This document shows positions 18,704 to 27,201 of a stretch of 64,000 bases of DNA, one piece after another (position 1 is the stretch's first letter; each line of letters starts with the position of its first letter). A program made the position numbers and the translations under genes. The DNA is from Streptomyces akebiae (GTDB lineage Bacteria; Actinomycetota; Actinomycetes; Streptomycetales; Streptomycetaceae), in NCBI RefSeq assembly GCF_019599145.1, contig NZ_CP080647.1, forward strand, positions 744,001 through 808,000, written 5' to 3'. The notes beneath the pieces are model-generated. The model ran no database searches. It was not told the origin of the DNA and saw only the letters and a list, made by a program, of their open reading frames with translations.

Positions 18704-19566
18704 ACGGTCTCACCTCCGGGGGCGGCGACGCCCACCGTGTTCTCGACCGAGAGCAGGGATTCCTGCCGTCCGGTGCCGATCCAGCGGACCAGGGCGACGA
18801 GGCCGAGGGCGAGGACGGCGAAGGCGATGAGGATGGCGCTCACTGCGGTCACACTGGGGTCGATCTCGAAGGTGAGCGAGTTGTAGACCTGCACGGGCAG
18901 GGTGACGGTGTCGACGGACGAGAGGAACTGGGAGATGTAGAACTCGTCGAAGCTGGTGATGAAGGAGAAGATCGCTGCCGCGATCATTCCGGGGGCGGCG
19001 AGGGGGAAGGTGATCTTCCGGGCGATGGTGAGGCGGCCGGCGCCCATGCTGGCGGCGGCGTCCTCCAGGCGTTCGTCGATGCCGCGCAGGGTGGCGATCA
19101 GGATCAGGACCGCGATGGGTGAGGCGAGCACGGTGTGGCCGAGCGCGATGGCGATCGGGCTGCCGAGCATCGCGGCCGGCTCGAAGAGCAGGAACAGCCC
19201 GAGTGCGGTGACGATCTGCGGGATGAGCAGGGGTCCGAGGACCAGGGCGAACACCGCCGAGCGCAGCGGGAGTTCGCTGCGGACCAGGGCGGTCGCCGCG
19301 GTCACCCCGATGATGAGGGAGAACACGGTGCTCAGCGCGGCGACCAGGGCGCTCAGGGAGAGCGCGGCGGGCCATTTGCTGCCGTCGGCGAAGAGGGCCC
19401 TGTACCAGTTCAGCGTCCACGCCTCGGGCGGGAAGGCGGCGAAGGCGTTGTTGCTGAAGGAGGTGACGAGGATGACGACGATCGGCAGGGCCAGGAACAG
19501 CAGGATCAGGGTGGCGACGACGGTCAGGGCGATTCGGCCGGTGAGGGTCTTGCGCAGCTCCATCAT
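18700..19566 (-). CDS. ABC transporter permease, polyamine (PotC) type
   Basis: A 288-residue inner-membrane permease with about six hydrophobic segments. The cytoplasmic EAA loop is LEDAAASMGAGRLTIARKITFPL, which contacts the ATPase. Sequence and gene order match PotC of spermidine/putrescine importers. Two ATG codons in tandem (19566, 19563) are possible; the first overlaps the PotB-like stop by four bases. It works with the PotB-, PotA- and PotD-like products encoded just upstream. Confidence 0.88.
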   Translation of the reverse strand: MMELRKTLTGRIALTVVATLILLFLALPIVVILVTSFSNNAFAAFPPEAWTLNWYRALFADGSKWPAALSLSALVAALSTVFSLIIGVTAATALVRSELPLRSAVFALVLGPLLIPQIVTALGLFLLFEPAAMLGSPIAIALGHTVLASPIAVLILIATLRGIDERLEDAAASMGAGRLTIARKITFPLAAPGMIAAAIFSFITSFDEFYISQFLSSVDTVTLPVQVYNSLTFEIDPSVTAVSAILIAFAVLALGLVALVRWIGTGRQESLLSVENTVGVAAPGGETV

Positions 19567-20453
19567 GAGGCGTTCCTCTTCTTACGGCTGGCGCCCAGGG
19601 AGCTGACGACCTTGACCAGCAGCAGTCCGGCCAGGGTGAGGACCAGCAGGATGACGCCCTGCGCGGCCGCCCCGTTCCACTGGTTCTCCTTCGTCACCTG
19701 CTGGTTGATGAGGGTGGCGATCATCGTCTGGTTGGGTCCGCCCATCAGGGCCGGAGTGATGTAGTACCCCAGTGACAGGATGAAGCTGAGCAGGCCGGCA
19801 CTGGCCAGGCCAGGCGCGACCAGCGGCAGATAGACCCGGCGGAAGATCGTCACCTTGCCCGCGCCCATGCTCGACGCGGCCGCCAGCAGCCGCCGGTCCA
19901 CCCCTCGCATCACCCCATAAAGGAGCAGCACCGTGTAGGGGAGCATCATCGAGGTGGTGCCGATGACGACGCCCAGTTCGTTGTAGAGCAGCTGGTAGGG
20001 CGCCCCCGGGGCCCACGCCAGGGTTTCGTTCACCAGGCCCTTGTCGCCGAGCATGATGATCCAGCCGTAGGTGCGCACCAGGGCGGACACGAAGTGCGGG
20101 ACGACCACGACCAGCATCGCCAGACCCGCCCACACCGGCTTCAGCCGGGTGATCGCCTGGGCCAGGACGAACCCGAAGACCAGGCTGAGCACGGCCGTTT
20201 CGGCGGAGATCCGCAGCGTGGTGAACAGCACCGACAGATTCACCCCGGTCAGGGCGTCGGCGTACCAGTGCAAGGTGAACGATCCGTCGGCGTCCTTCAG
20301 GCTCAGCACCAGCGTGCTGAAGATCGGGTAGACGAACAGCACCAGCAGATAGACCACGACCGGCAGCGCGTACAGGATCCCGACCCGGGTCCGGCGCGAG
20401 GCCAGGAGCTTGCGCGGACGGGCGGGAGCGCCCGCGGTGAGGGTGGCTGCCAT
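19563..20453 (-). CDS. ABC transporter permease, polyamine (PotB) type
   Basis: A 296-residue permease with a short charged N-terminus and about six membrane segments starting at LYALPVVVYLLVLFVYP. The EAA loop is LAAASSMGAGKVTIFRRVYLPL. It pairs with the PotC-like permease to form the membrane channel. The start ATG 20453 lies three bases after the ATPase gene stop. Confidence 0.88.
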   Translation of the reverse strand: MAATLTAGAPARPRKLLASRRTRVGILYALPVVVYLLVLFVYPIFSTLVLSLKDADGSFTLHWYADALTGVNLSVLFTTLRISAETAVLSLVFGFVLAQAITRLKPVWAGLAMLVVVVPHFVSALVRTYGWIIMLGDKGLVNETLAWAPGAPYQLLYNELGVVIGTTSMMLPYTVLLLYGVMRGVDRRLLAAASSMGAGKVTIFRRVYLPLVAPGLASAGLLSFILSLGYYITPALMGGPNQTMIATLINQQVTKENQWNGAAAQGVILLVLTLAGLLLVKVVSSLGASRKKRNAS

Positions 20454-20456
20454 GGC

Positions 20457-21596
20457 TCACCCTCCCTGTTCGTCGGCGAAGAGGTTGACGTCCTCGGGGT
20501 CGGCGGAGATCCCGACCCGCTCACCGGCGACCGGGCCACGGCCGGCCGGGACCTCCAGCCGCAGCAGCGGCGCCTCCTTGCCGTCGATGCGCACCCCCGC
20601 GCGGACCAGGGTGCCCACGTAGGTGGCCATCTCGACCGTGCCGGTACAGAACCCGTCGTCGGTGGCGACGGCCCGCAGCCGGCCCGGCTGCACAGCGACC
20701 TTCACCTGCGTACCCAGGGCCAACTGGTGACGGCGCGCCTCCAGCAAGCCGCCGGACCTGTCCAGGCGGACGAGGGTGTGCTCTTCGGTGTGCCGCTCCA
20801 CGCGGCCGGGCAGGAAGTTGGCCGCGCCGAGGAAGTCCGCGACGAACGGCGTCCTCGGCCGCTCGAACAGCTCCCGGGGGGTGTCGAACTGCTCGATCAG
20901 GCCGTTGCGCATCACCGCGATGCGGTCCGACATGACCAGCGCCTCTTCCTGATCGTGCGTCACGTAGATGACGGTCAGGCCGAGTTCCTGCTGGATGGTC
21001 TTGATCTCGACCTGGAGCTGGTCGCGGAGCTTCTTGTCCAGGGCGCCGAGCGGTTCGTCCATGAGGATGACCGGCGGCCGGTAGACCAGCGCGCGGCACA
21101 AGGCCACACGCTGCTGCTGACCACCGGACAGCTCACGCGGCTTACGGCCACCGAACCCCGACAGGCCCGCGATCTCCAGCGTCTCGCCCACCCGGCGGCG
21201 GATCTCGTCCTTGCCCACCCCGCGCAGCGTCAGCGGGAAAGCGACGTTCTCGCTCACGGTCATGTGAGGGAAGAGCAGGTACTGCTGGAAGACGAAACCC
21301 AGGTTCCGCCTCTGCGGGGCGAGGCGGGTGACGTCACGGTCCCCGACGGAGATGGTGCCGGAGTCGGGTTCGCAGAACCCGGCGATCATCATCAGCGTCG
21401 TGGTCTTGCCCGACCCGGAGGAGCCGAGGAAAGTGACGAACTCCCCGGCCGCGATCTCCATGGATGCCTCGTCGACGGCGACGACGTCGCCGTAGGTCTT
21501 GCGCAGAGCCACCACCGACAGCGACTTGCCGGTCGCGGTGGCCGACTTGTTGCCGGCCACCTTGACGGACGGTGTGGCGATACCGAATTCAGCCAC
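20457..21596 (-). CDS. ABC transporter ATP-binding protein, polyamine (PotA) type
   Basis: A 379-residue ATPase. Walker A is GSSGSGKTT, the Q-loop is VFQQYLLFP, the signature is LSGGQQQR, Walker B is VILMDEP and the switch His is in VTHDQEEA. The C-terminal 120 residues form the TOBE-type regulatory domain of the MalK/PotA branch. It overlaps the substrate-binding protein gene by eight bases, so all four importer genes are co-translated. It powers uptake of the compound degraded by the surrounding enzymes. Confidence 0.92.
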   Translation of the reverse strand: MAEFGIATPSVKVAGNKSATATGKSLSVVALRKTYGDVVAVDEASMEIAAGEFVTFLGSSGSGKTTTLMMIAGFCEPDSGTISVGDRDVTRLAPQRRNLGFVFQQYLLFPHMTVSENVAFPLTLRGVGKDEIRRRVGETLEIAGLSGFGGRKPRELSGGQQQRVALCRALVYRPPVILMDEPLGALDKKLRDQLQVEIKTIQQELGLTVIYVTHDQEEALVMSDRIAVMRNGLIEQFDTPRELFERPRTPFVADFLGAANFLPGRVERHTEEHTLVRLDRSGGLLEARRHQLALGTQVKVAVQPGRLRAVATDDGFCTGTVEMATYVGTLVRAGVRIDGKEAPLLRLEVPAGRGPVAGERVGISADPEDVNLFADEQGG

Positions 21597-22692
21597 GAGC
21601 CCACTCCAGCCAGCGCTTGGTGACGGCCGGTTCGTTCTTCAGCCACCAGTCGACATCTGCGTCGAAGCCCTTGTCGTAGTACTTCGGCGCACCCGCGAGC
21701 GCGTTGCGCTCGTTCTCGGTGAGCTTGGCGTAGGCCAGGGGGGAGGACGGGTTCGACGGGAACGCCTTCGCCAGGGCGGCCTGGCTCTCCGCGCGCAGCG
21801 CGAAATCCATCAGCAGGTAGGCGTTGTCCACGTGGGCCGCGTCCTTGGCGATGGCGTAGCCCGAGAACTGACGGCGCATGCCGTTCAGCTGCCGGGTGAC
21901 CGGAACGCCCTGCTTCTCCAGATCGGCGATCCGGCCGTCCCAGACGGTGGACATCGTCACTTCCTGGCGGCTGAGCAGCACACCGGGGAGCGGGCCGCTG
22001 TCCCAGAACTTCTTGATGTCGCCTCGCAGCCGGGTCAGCGCCTTGAAGGCACGGTCCACATCGAGCGGGTACAGCTTGTCCATGGGAACGCCGTCGGCCA
22101 GCAGCGCGAACTCCAGCTCCGGCAAGTCACCGGACGGGCTGCACATCGACCGGCCGCCCTTGAACGCCTTGGTGTCGAAGAAGTCCGCCCACGACTCCGG
22201 CTTGGCGCCGCCGAACGCGTCCGTGCGGTACGCGATGCACTGCCCGTAGAAGCTGTGGCCGATCGCATGGTCGGTGATCTGGGCCTCGGGGATCTTCGCG
22301 CTCTTCAGGCTCTTGAGCCGGTCGGGGTCCAGCGCCTCCAGCGCGTCCTGCTTGACGTACTTGTTGTGGGACATCATCGAGTTGTTGATGAGGTCGCACT
22401 GCGGGCGGCCCTGCTTGATCTGGGCGAGCAGCGGGGCGTCGTCCACGTTGAGCACCTTGACGGCGATCCCGGTCTCCTGGGTGAACGGCGTGTAGATCGC
22501 CTTCTGGAGGGCCGCGCCGTAGGAACCGCCGCTGTCGCGGACGACCACCGTCTTGCCGCTCTTGCCGCCGCTGCCGACGGACCGGCTGGTGCCGGTGCCG
22601 CAGGCGCCGAGGGTGGTCGCGGCGGCGACGCCCGCCGTGACCCCGCCTATTCCTCGCAGGAACAGTCTGCGGTCTATCCGGGCTTCTTTCAT
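21589..22692 (-). CDS. ABC transporter substrate-binding lipoprotein, polyamine (PotD) type
   Basis: A 367-residue extracellular solute-binding protein. The N-terminus has a twin-arginine motif (DRRLFLRG), a hydrophobic stretch, and a lipobox ending at Cys31 (TLGAC), so it is a Tat-exported lipoprotein. The body (VVVRDSGGSYGAALQKAI) resembles PotD/PotF-type proteins. ATG 22692 is preceded by AGGAGG. A 77-bp gap separates it from the second deacylase gene, possibly with its own promoter. Polyamine-like cargo is inferred from family only. Confidence 0.88.
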   Translation of the reverse strand: MKEARIDRRLFLRGIGGVTAGVAAATTLGACGTGTSRSVGSGGKSGKTVVVRDSGGSYGAALQKAIYTPFTQETGIAVKVLNVDDAPLLAQIKQGRPQCDLINNSMMSHNKYVKQDALEALDPDRLKSLKSAKIPEAQITDHAIGHSFYGQCIAYRTDAFGGAKPESWADFFDTKAFKGGRSMCSPSGDLPELEFALLADGVPMDKLYPLDVDRAFKALTRLRGDIKKFWDSGPLPGVLLSRQEVTMSTVWDGRIADLEKQGVPVTRQLNGMRRQFSGYAIAKDAAHVDNAYLLMDFALRAESQAALAKAFPSNPSSPLAYAKLTENERNALAGAPKYYDKGFDADVDWWLKNEPAVTKRWLEWARG

Positions 22693-22769
22693 TGTGTGCC
22701 TCCTGGTGGTGCGGCCGTGAGAAGAGGGGCGGCTGGGGACGTGGAAAGGGGGATGGTGGGAACGGTGGT

Positions 22770-23837
22770 CTAGGCGCGGGGGCCCGCCTCGTCGGACCCG
22801 GCGCCCACACCGGGCGTCCGGAGGGTGTCGGTCCGCGCGGCCGTGTCGGGGTCCCACGGCACGGCGAGGGCGGCGAGTTCGGCGCCGGGGGCGACGGTGA
22901 GACCGTGCATGGCGTAGAAGATCCGTCCGCCGGCCGGGGCGTGGACCGTGTGCTCCGTGCCGTCGGCCGGGTCGACGATGCGGCCGAGGAGGTCGCCTTC
23001 GTTCACTTCGCCGATGACGTCGGCGTCGAAGGAGAACTCCGGGTACCACAGGCCGGTGGCCTCGGCGGTGACGCCGGCGGACCAGACCCACTCACGGATC
23101 GGGGCCGGGGCGGATCCGTCCTGATCGAGGACGCCCAGGTGGCGCAGTGCCGTGAGGAGTCCGTCGACGCGGCGCAGGGCCGTGGGCTCGTCCCGCTGTC
23201 CGAGTGAGCCGACCTCGACCAGGACCGCCGAGATGCCCCGGCGGGCGGCGGCCGCGTGGCTGTTGCCGCCGTCGGCCTTCAGTCCGAGGATGACGTCCTC
23301 GATGCCGAAGGAGCCTGCCAGTTCGCCCGTGGCCTTGTCGAGGTCCGGGTCACCGGTGAGGCGGTAGCCGACGAAGTCCCGCAGGACCTGGTCGATGCCG
23401 CCGCAGTGCAGGTCGACGTAGACGTCGGCGCCGTCGACCAGGTGGGTGAAGAGCCAGGCGGCCAGCCGCTCGGTGGGGCCGCCTGCCGGGTCGCCGGGGA
23501 AGACGCGGTTGAGGTTCACGCCGTCGACCGGGGAGATGTTGAGCCTGCCCTCGTACACGGCGGGCGGGTTGGCGACGGGGCAGATGATCACCTGCCCGTG
23601 CACCTGGCCGGGTTCCAGCCTGTCCGCCAGTCGTACGACGGCGTCGATGGGCGTGAACTCGCCGCCGTGCACGCCCGCGGTGATGACGACCCGGGGGCCG
23701 GGGCGGACGCCGTTGACCAGGGTCAGCGGGATGTCGACGGTGAGGGTGCCGAGGTCGACCCGGACGGTGCCGCGGACCTTGGTGCCGGGCTGGGCTTCGA
23801 TGGAGCCGACGGTGAGGGTGGTGTCGTTCATGGTCAT
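22770..23837 (-). CDS. Succinylglutamate desuccinylase/aspartoacylase family deacylase (DoeB-like) 2
   Basis: A 355-residue homologue of the deacylase at 16368. Zinc ligands lie in TAGVHGGEFTP and DLHCGG; NLNRVFPGDP is conserved. The glutamate segment reads LVEVGSLGQ rather than IEVGGG, so substrate or activity may differ. Two start codons are possible: ATG 23837, overlapping the oxidase stop as ATGA, and ATG 23831. Having two divergent deacylases in one catabolic cluster suggests two different N-acyl bonds or substrates. Confidence 0.82.
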   Translation of the reverse strand: MTMNDTTLTVGSIEAQPGTKVRGTVRVDLGTLTVDIPLTLVNGVRPGPRVVITAGVHGGEFTPIDAVVRLADRLEPGQVHGQVIICPVANPPAVYEGRLNISPVDGVNLNRVFPGDPAGGPTERLAAWLFTHLVDGADVYVDLHCGGIDQVLRDFVGYRLTGDPDLDKATGELAGSFGIEDVILGLKADGGNSHAAAARRGISAVLVEVGSLGQRDEPTALRRVDGLLTALRHLGVLDQDGSAPAPIREWVWSAGVTAEATGLWYPEFSFDADVIGEVNEGDLLGRIVDPADGTEHTVHAPAGGRIFYAMHGLTVAPGAELAALAVPWDPDTAARTDTLRTPGVGAGSDEAGPRA

Positions 23838-24973
23838 GCCTCCGTACGGCCGACGGTGGAGATGAAGTCGATGGGCTGGGGCGAGGTGCCGTCCAGAGCC
23901 AGGTCGGCGGCGATGTCACCGAAGGCGGGCGAGAGCTTGAAGCCGTGGCCGGAGAAGCCGGCGAGCAGGATCACGTTCTCGGCGCCGGGCAGGGGGCCGA
24001 CCAGGGGGCGGCTGCTCTCGGTGTAGCCCTCCATGTAGACGGAGAGGCGGGTCGGGTCCGGGTGCAGGTCCGGCATGTGACGCCCGATCAGCTCGGAGAA
24101 GATCTCCAGTTCCTCGGGCTGCACCGTCCGGTCCAGCTGGTTCGGGTCGCCCGCGGGCTGGTGCAGGGCCCGGGAGAGGCCGAGCTTGACGGAGATGCCG
24201 TCCGGGGAGGGCAGGCCGTAGCAGTGGGTGGGTGCCGTGCGGATGAACGCCGGGCGCTCCTCGCCGAACCAGGCCTCGGGGGCGGTCGGCACGTACCAGG
24301 CGCTGACCAGGCGGCGGACGTCCACCTCCCACGGCAGGTCGGGCAGCAGGTCGTTGACCCAGGGGCCGGGGGTGACGACGGCGGTGTCGAAGCGCTCGCT
24401 GCCGGCGTCGGTGCGGATCTCTACGCCACCCGCGACGGGGACGATCTCGCGGACCGTGCTGTAGCGGTGGATCACCGCGCCCAGCTGCTCGGCGCGGCGG
24501 GCGGCGCTCTGGATGGTCAGCTCCGGGCGGATGAAACCGGCGCGGCGGTCGAGCACGGCCGCGTCGCCGTCCTCGATGCGGTACTGGGAGAAACGTTTCG
24601 CCAGAAGCTCGGCATCCAGCACCTCGTGGTCGAGGTCGTGCTCCGCGATGGACTCCAGGACGGTGGCCATCTGGTGGTGCCCGGTCGGCCCCATCAGCAG
24701 ACATCCGGTCAGCCGGCGCAGCTCACGGCCGGTCTCCTGCTGCAGTTGCTCCCACAGGGCGTCGGCGTGCTTGAGCAGCGGGACGTAGCGGGAGTCCTCG
24801 AAGTGCGCGCTGCGGAAGATCCGGGTCTCACCGCCTGCGGCACCGCGGTCGTGGCCGGGGGCGAACCGGTCGTACCCGACGACCTCGGCGCCTCGGGCCG
24901 CCAGCCGCCAGGCGGCCTGGCTGCCCATCGTTCCGACGCCGACGACGGCGACGCGCTTCCTGGCAGCTGACAC
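23834..24973 (-). CDS. Monomeric sarcosine oxidase/N-methyltryptophan oxidase-like flavoenzyme
   Basis: A 379-residue flavin oxidase of the MSOX/SolA family. The FAD motif is VVGVGTMGSQAAWRLA, followed by GAAGGETRIFR, which is diagnostic of this family, and LLAGFSGHGFKLSPAFGDI at the C-terminus. GTG 24973 has GAAAGGA upstream; an earlier in-frame ATG lies in the promoter region and is rejected. It would oxidise an N-methyl or secondary amine, releasing an aldehyde and H2O2. It is the first gene of the minus-strand catabolic operon, divergent from the IclR gene. Confidence 0.88.
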   Translation of the reverse strand: MSAARKRVAVVGVGTMGSQAAWRLAARGAEVVGYDRFAPGHDRGAAGGETRIFRSAHFEDSRYVPLLKHADALWEQLQQETGRELRRLTGCLLMGPTGHHQMATVLESIAEHDLDHEVLDAELLAKRFSQYRIEDGDAAVLDRRAGFIRPELTIQSAARRAEQLGAVIHRYSTVREIVPVAGGVEIRTDAGSERFDTAVVTPGPWVNDLLPDLPWEVDVRRLVSAWYVPTAPEAWFGEERPAFIRTAPTHCYGLPSPDGISVKLGLSRALHQPAGDPNQLDRTVQPEELEIFSELIGRHMPDLHPDPTRLSVYMEGYTESSRPLVGPLPGAENVILLAGFSGHGFKLSPAFGDIAADLALDGTSPQPIDFISTVGRTEA

Positions 24974-25142
24974 AGGACTTTCCTTTCGTAACGTCGAGGC
25001 GCATGCTGAGCGCCCGACGTGAGACTGGTCGATTCGAGTCGGTTTGGACGGGGGCCGGGCCCTTTCTTCGGGCCCTTGGCTCACAGCCGCCGTGTCTCGC
25101 GGTACCGGCCCACTTCTTCGGGATCCATCCGCTTGGGCCGTG

Positions 25143-25176
25143 CCACATTGTGGAACGCTGTGCTAGAATCTGGCAC
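25143..25176 (+). promoter_or_regulatory. Promoter/operator region of the first IclR gene
   Basis: Two inverted repeats lie side by side: CCACATTGTGG (25143-25153) and GTGC-9 nt-GCAC (25160-25176). The second encloses TAGAAT, a plausible -10 box. A near copy precedes the second IclR gene, with GTGC/GCAC replaced by ATGC/GCAT, so pairing is kept while sequence changes. It is probably the site where the IclR protein(s) control themselves and perhaps the divergent catabolic operon. Confidence 0.6.
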
Positions 25177-25250
25177 GAGAATGACAGTGGCTCGGAGGGG
25201 AGTCAAGAGGTGTCCAGCAGAAATTCCGCGGATTAACGGGGGGAAACCGG

Positions 25251-26003
25251 ATGGAAATGAAGAGCGTCACGAGATCGCTGCGGGTTCTGGAAGCGGTCGC
25301 CCAGCATCAGCCGGTCACCGTCGGGGAGTTGACGAAACTCTTCGGCCTGCCGAAGTCGACCGTGCAGCGCACCCTGGTCACCCTGGCGGAGGCGGGCTGG
25401 CTGCGCGCGAACCGCAAGGACACCACCCGCTGGGAGATCGGCGCCCGTGTACTGGCCGTACGGCCCGCAGCCCTGCAGGGCTCCAGCCTGTTCGCCGCCG
25501 CCCGCGAACCCATGATCCGCCTCCGCGACACGGTGAACGAGACCATCCACCTCTCGGTGCCCGACGCACTGCACAGCATGGTCGTCGTCGACCGCGTCGA
25601 CTGCGACCATCCCGTACGGACCTTCCACACCATCGGCGACACGTCACCGCTGCACGCCACGGCCACCGGGCGCGCGATCCTCTCCCAGCTTTCGAAGCAG
25701 GACGTCGAGGAACTCATCGCCCAGGGCCTGGAGCGCTTCAGCGACACGACCCCCGCCGACCCCGACGAGCTGCGCGCCGAACTGGACCGGATCCGCGCCG
25801 ACGGCTACGCGATCAACCGGAACCAGTACCGGCCGGGCGTCTGCGCCCTCGCCGCACCCGTGCTCGACGAGAGCGGGACACCGTTGGCCGCCGTGGCCAT
25901 CTCGATGCCCGACTCCCGGTACGACGTGCAACGGGAGTCCGAGTGGGGTGGCCTCGTGGCCGGCGCGGCAGAGGAGATCAGCGGACGCCTACTGGGCGGC
26001 TGA
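25251..26003 (+). CDS. IclR family transcriptional regulator 1
   Basis: A 250-residue regulator. The N-terminal winged helix-turn-helix covers QPVTVGELTKLFGLPKSTVQRTL; the C-terminal effector domain holds DTSPLHATATGRAIL and PGVCALAAPVLDESG. ATG 25251 follows GGGGGAAA. It is divergent from the MSOX-led catabolic operon and is followed by a strong terminator. The first 150 residues are almost identical to the IclR gene at 26322, while the last 90 differ, suggesting a shared operator but different ligands. Likely a repressor or activator of the flanking catabolic genes. Confidence 0.92.
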   Translation: MEMKSVTRSLRVLEAVAQHQPVTVGELTKLFGLPKSTVQRTLVTLAEAGWLRANRKDTTRWEIGARVLAVRPAALQGSSLFAAAREPMIRLRDTVNETIHLSVPDALHSMVVVDRVDCDHPVRTFHTIGDTSPLHATATGRAILSQLSKQDVEELIAQGLERFSDTTPADPDELRAELDRIRADGYAINRNQYRPGVCALAAPVLDESGTPLAAVAISMPDSRYDVQRESEWGGLVAGAAEEISGRLLGG

Positions 26004-26033
26004 CGGAAGGTGGTGGCCCAAGAAGGCCCCGCC

Positions 26034-26081
26034 GGAGAGGGCCGGCTTGCACGCGTCGAAGCGTGCGAGCCGGCCCTCTCC
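26034..26081 (+). terminator. Strong hairpin terminator after the first IclR gene
   Basis: A 21-bp stem (arms GGAGAGGGCCGGCT... and ...AGCCGGCCCTCTCC) with one G-U-type mismatch and a six-base loop GTCGAA, 31 bp after the stop codon. No U-tract follows, as is usual in Streptomyces. It separates the two IclR transcription units. Confidence 0.85.
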
Positions 26082-26233
26082 GCTTGTCAGGGCAGCCGTC
26101 ACCCCGGGCCCTGCGGGGGTGTCGGGCCCGGGCGGCCACCGCGCGGCACGGCGCGACGGGGGCAGAAGCGAACACCCGCCGCTCATCGATGGAAGGCCAT
26201 GGGCCTCATCCCCCATGCCGTATTGTGGAACGC

Positions 26234-26252
26234 CATGCTAGAATGCGGCATG
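26234..26252 (+). promoter_or_regulatory. Operator-like inverted repeat before the second IclR gene
   Basis: CATGC-9 nt-GCATG around TAGAAT, preceded by ATTGTGGAACGC as at the first IclR gene. Both arms changed together relative to the first copy, which supports protein binding to the repeat. Confidence 0.6.
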
Positions 26253-26321
26253 AACGTGCCTGCGGCTCCGGGGAGGGAGTCAAGGTGAGCGACGAAGCCA
26301 CGCGACTGATGGGGGCCCCGG

Positions 26322-27071
26322 ATGGAAATGAAGAGCGTCATCAGGTCACTGCGCATCCTGGAGGCGGTCGCCCGGCATCAGCCGGTCACCGTGGGCGAGT
26401 TGACGAAACTCTTCGGCCTGCCGAAGTCGACCGTGCAGCGCACTCTGGTCACCCTCAACGAGGCGGGCTGGCTCCGGGCCAACCGCAGGGACACCACGCG
26501 CTGGGAGATCGGCGCCCGGGTGCTGGCCGTACGGCCCGCAGCCCTGCAGGGCTCCAGCCTGTTCGCCGCCGCCCGCGAACCCATGATCCGCCTCCGCGAC
26601 ACGGTCAACGAGACCATCCACCTCTCGGTGCCCGACGCACTGCACAGCATGGTCGTCGTCGACCGCGTCGACTGCGACCATCCCGTACGGACCTTCCACA
26701 CCATCGGCGACACCTCACCCCTGCACGCCACGGCCACCGGGCACGCGATCCTCTCCCATCTCCCGCGTCCTGAGGTCGACGAGTTCGCGACGGGCACCTT
26801 CGAGGGGTACGGCGAGGACACCATCACCGACGCCGAGGAGCTGCGCACGGAGCTCCAGCGGGTCAGGGAGCGTGGCTACGCCGTCAACCACAACCAGTAC
26901 CTCCAGGGGATCTGCGCCATCGCCGCACCCGTCCTGGACGGTGAGGGCGTCCCGCTGGCCGCCGTGGCCGTCTCCCTGCCTGATTCACGCTTCGAGCCCG
27001 GTCGGCTCGCGGAGCTGGGGCGACTGGTGACCGAGACGGCGGCGGAGATCACCGCACGCCACCTGCGCTGA
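26322..27071 (+). CDS. IclR family transcriptional regulator 2
   Basis: A 249-residue paralogue of the preceding regulator with the same winged helix (GELTKLFGLPKSTVQRTL) and effector domain layout. A 236-bp block (26523-26758) differs from 25452-25687 at only four bases, three of them synonymous, whereas flanking coding sequence is clearly diverged; this looks like recent gene conversion. ATG 26322 follows GGGGGCCCC. It faces the GABA operon end across a terminator. It could regulate either the polyamine-type cluster or the GABA operon. Confidence 0.92.
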   Translation: MEMKSVIRSLRILEAVARHQPVTVGELTKLFGLPKSTVQRTLVTLNEAGWLRANRRDTTRWEIGARVLAVRPAALQGSSLFAAAREPMIRLRDTVNETIHLSVPDALHSMVVVDRVDCDHPVRTFHTIGDTSPLHATATGHAILSHLPRPEVDEFATGTFEGYGEDTITDAEELRTELQRVRERGYAVNHNQYLQGICAIAAPVLDGEGVPLAAVAVSLPDSRFEPGRLAELGRLVTETAAEITARHLR

Positions 27072-27116
27072 GGGCGCCTTCGGCCCGGCCCGCCCGCCGC
27101 GAGGCAGGGCCCTCCC

Positions 27117-27151
27117 CGTGCCCGGCCAGGAGGACAGAGCGGCCGGGCACG
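27117..27151. terminator. Hairpin terminator between convergent genes
   Basis: An 11-bp perfect stem (CGTGCCCGGCC / GGCCGGGCACG) with a 13-base loop, between the second IclR gene and the end of the gabD-like gene. Its symmetry suits termination from both directions. Confidence 0.75.
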
Positions 27152-27201
27152 GCGTGGCCCGCGCGGTGCGCGATGCGGCGTAGGTCAGGGCAGGACCGCC
27201 G

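Noticed and set aside
14911..24973. Complete ectoine degradation pathway
   Set aside because: No ectoine hydrolase (M24-type), ectoine-specific transporter or EutB/EutC-like genes are present; only family-level resemblance to DoeB/DoeD/DoeC.
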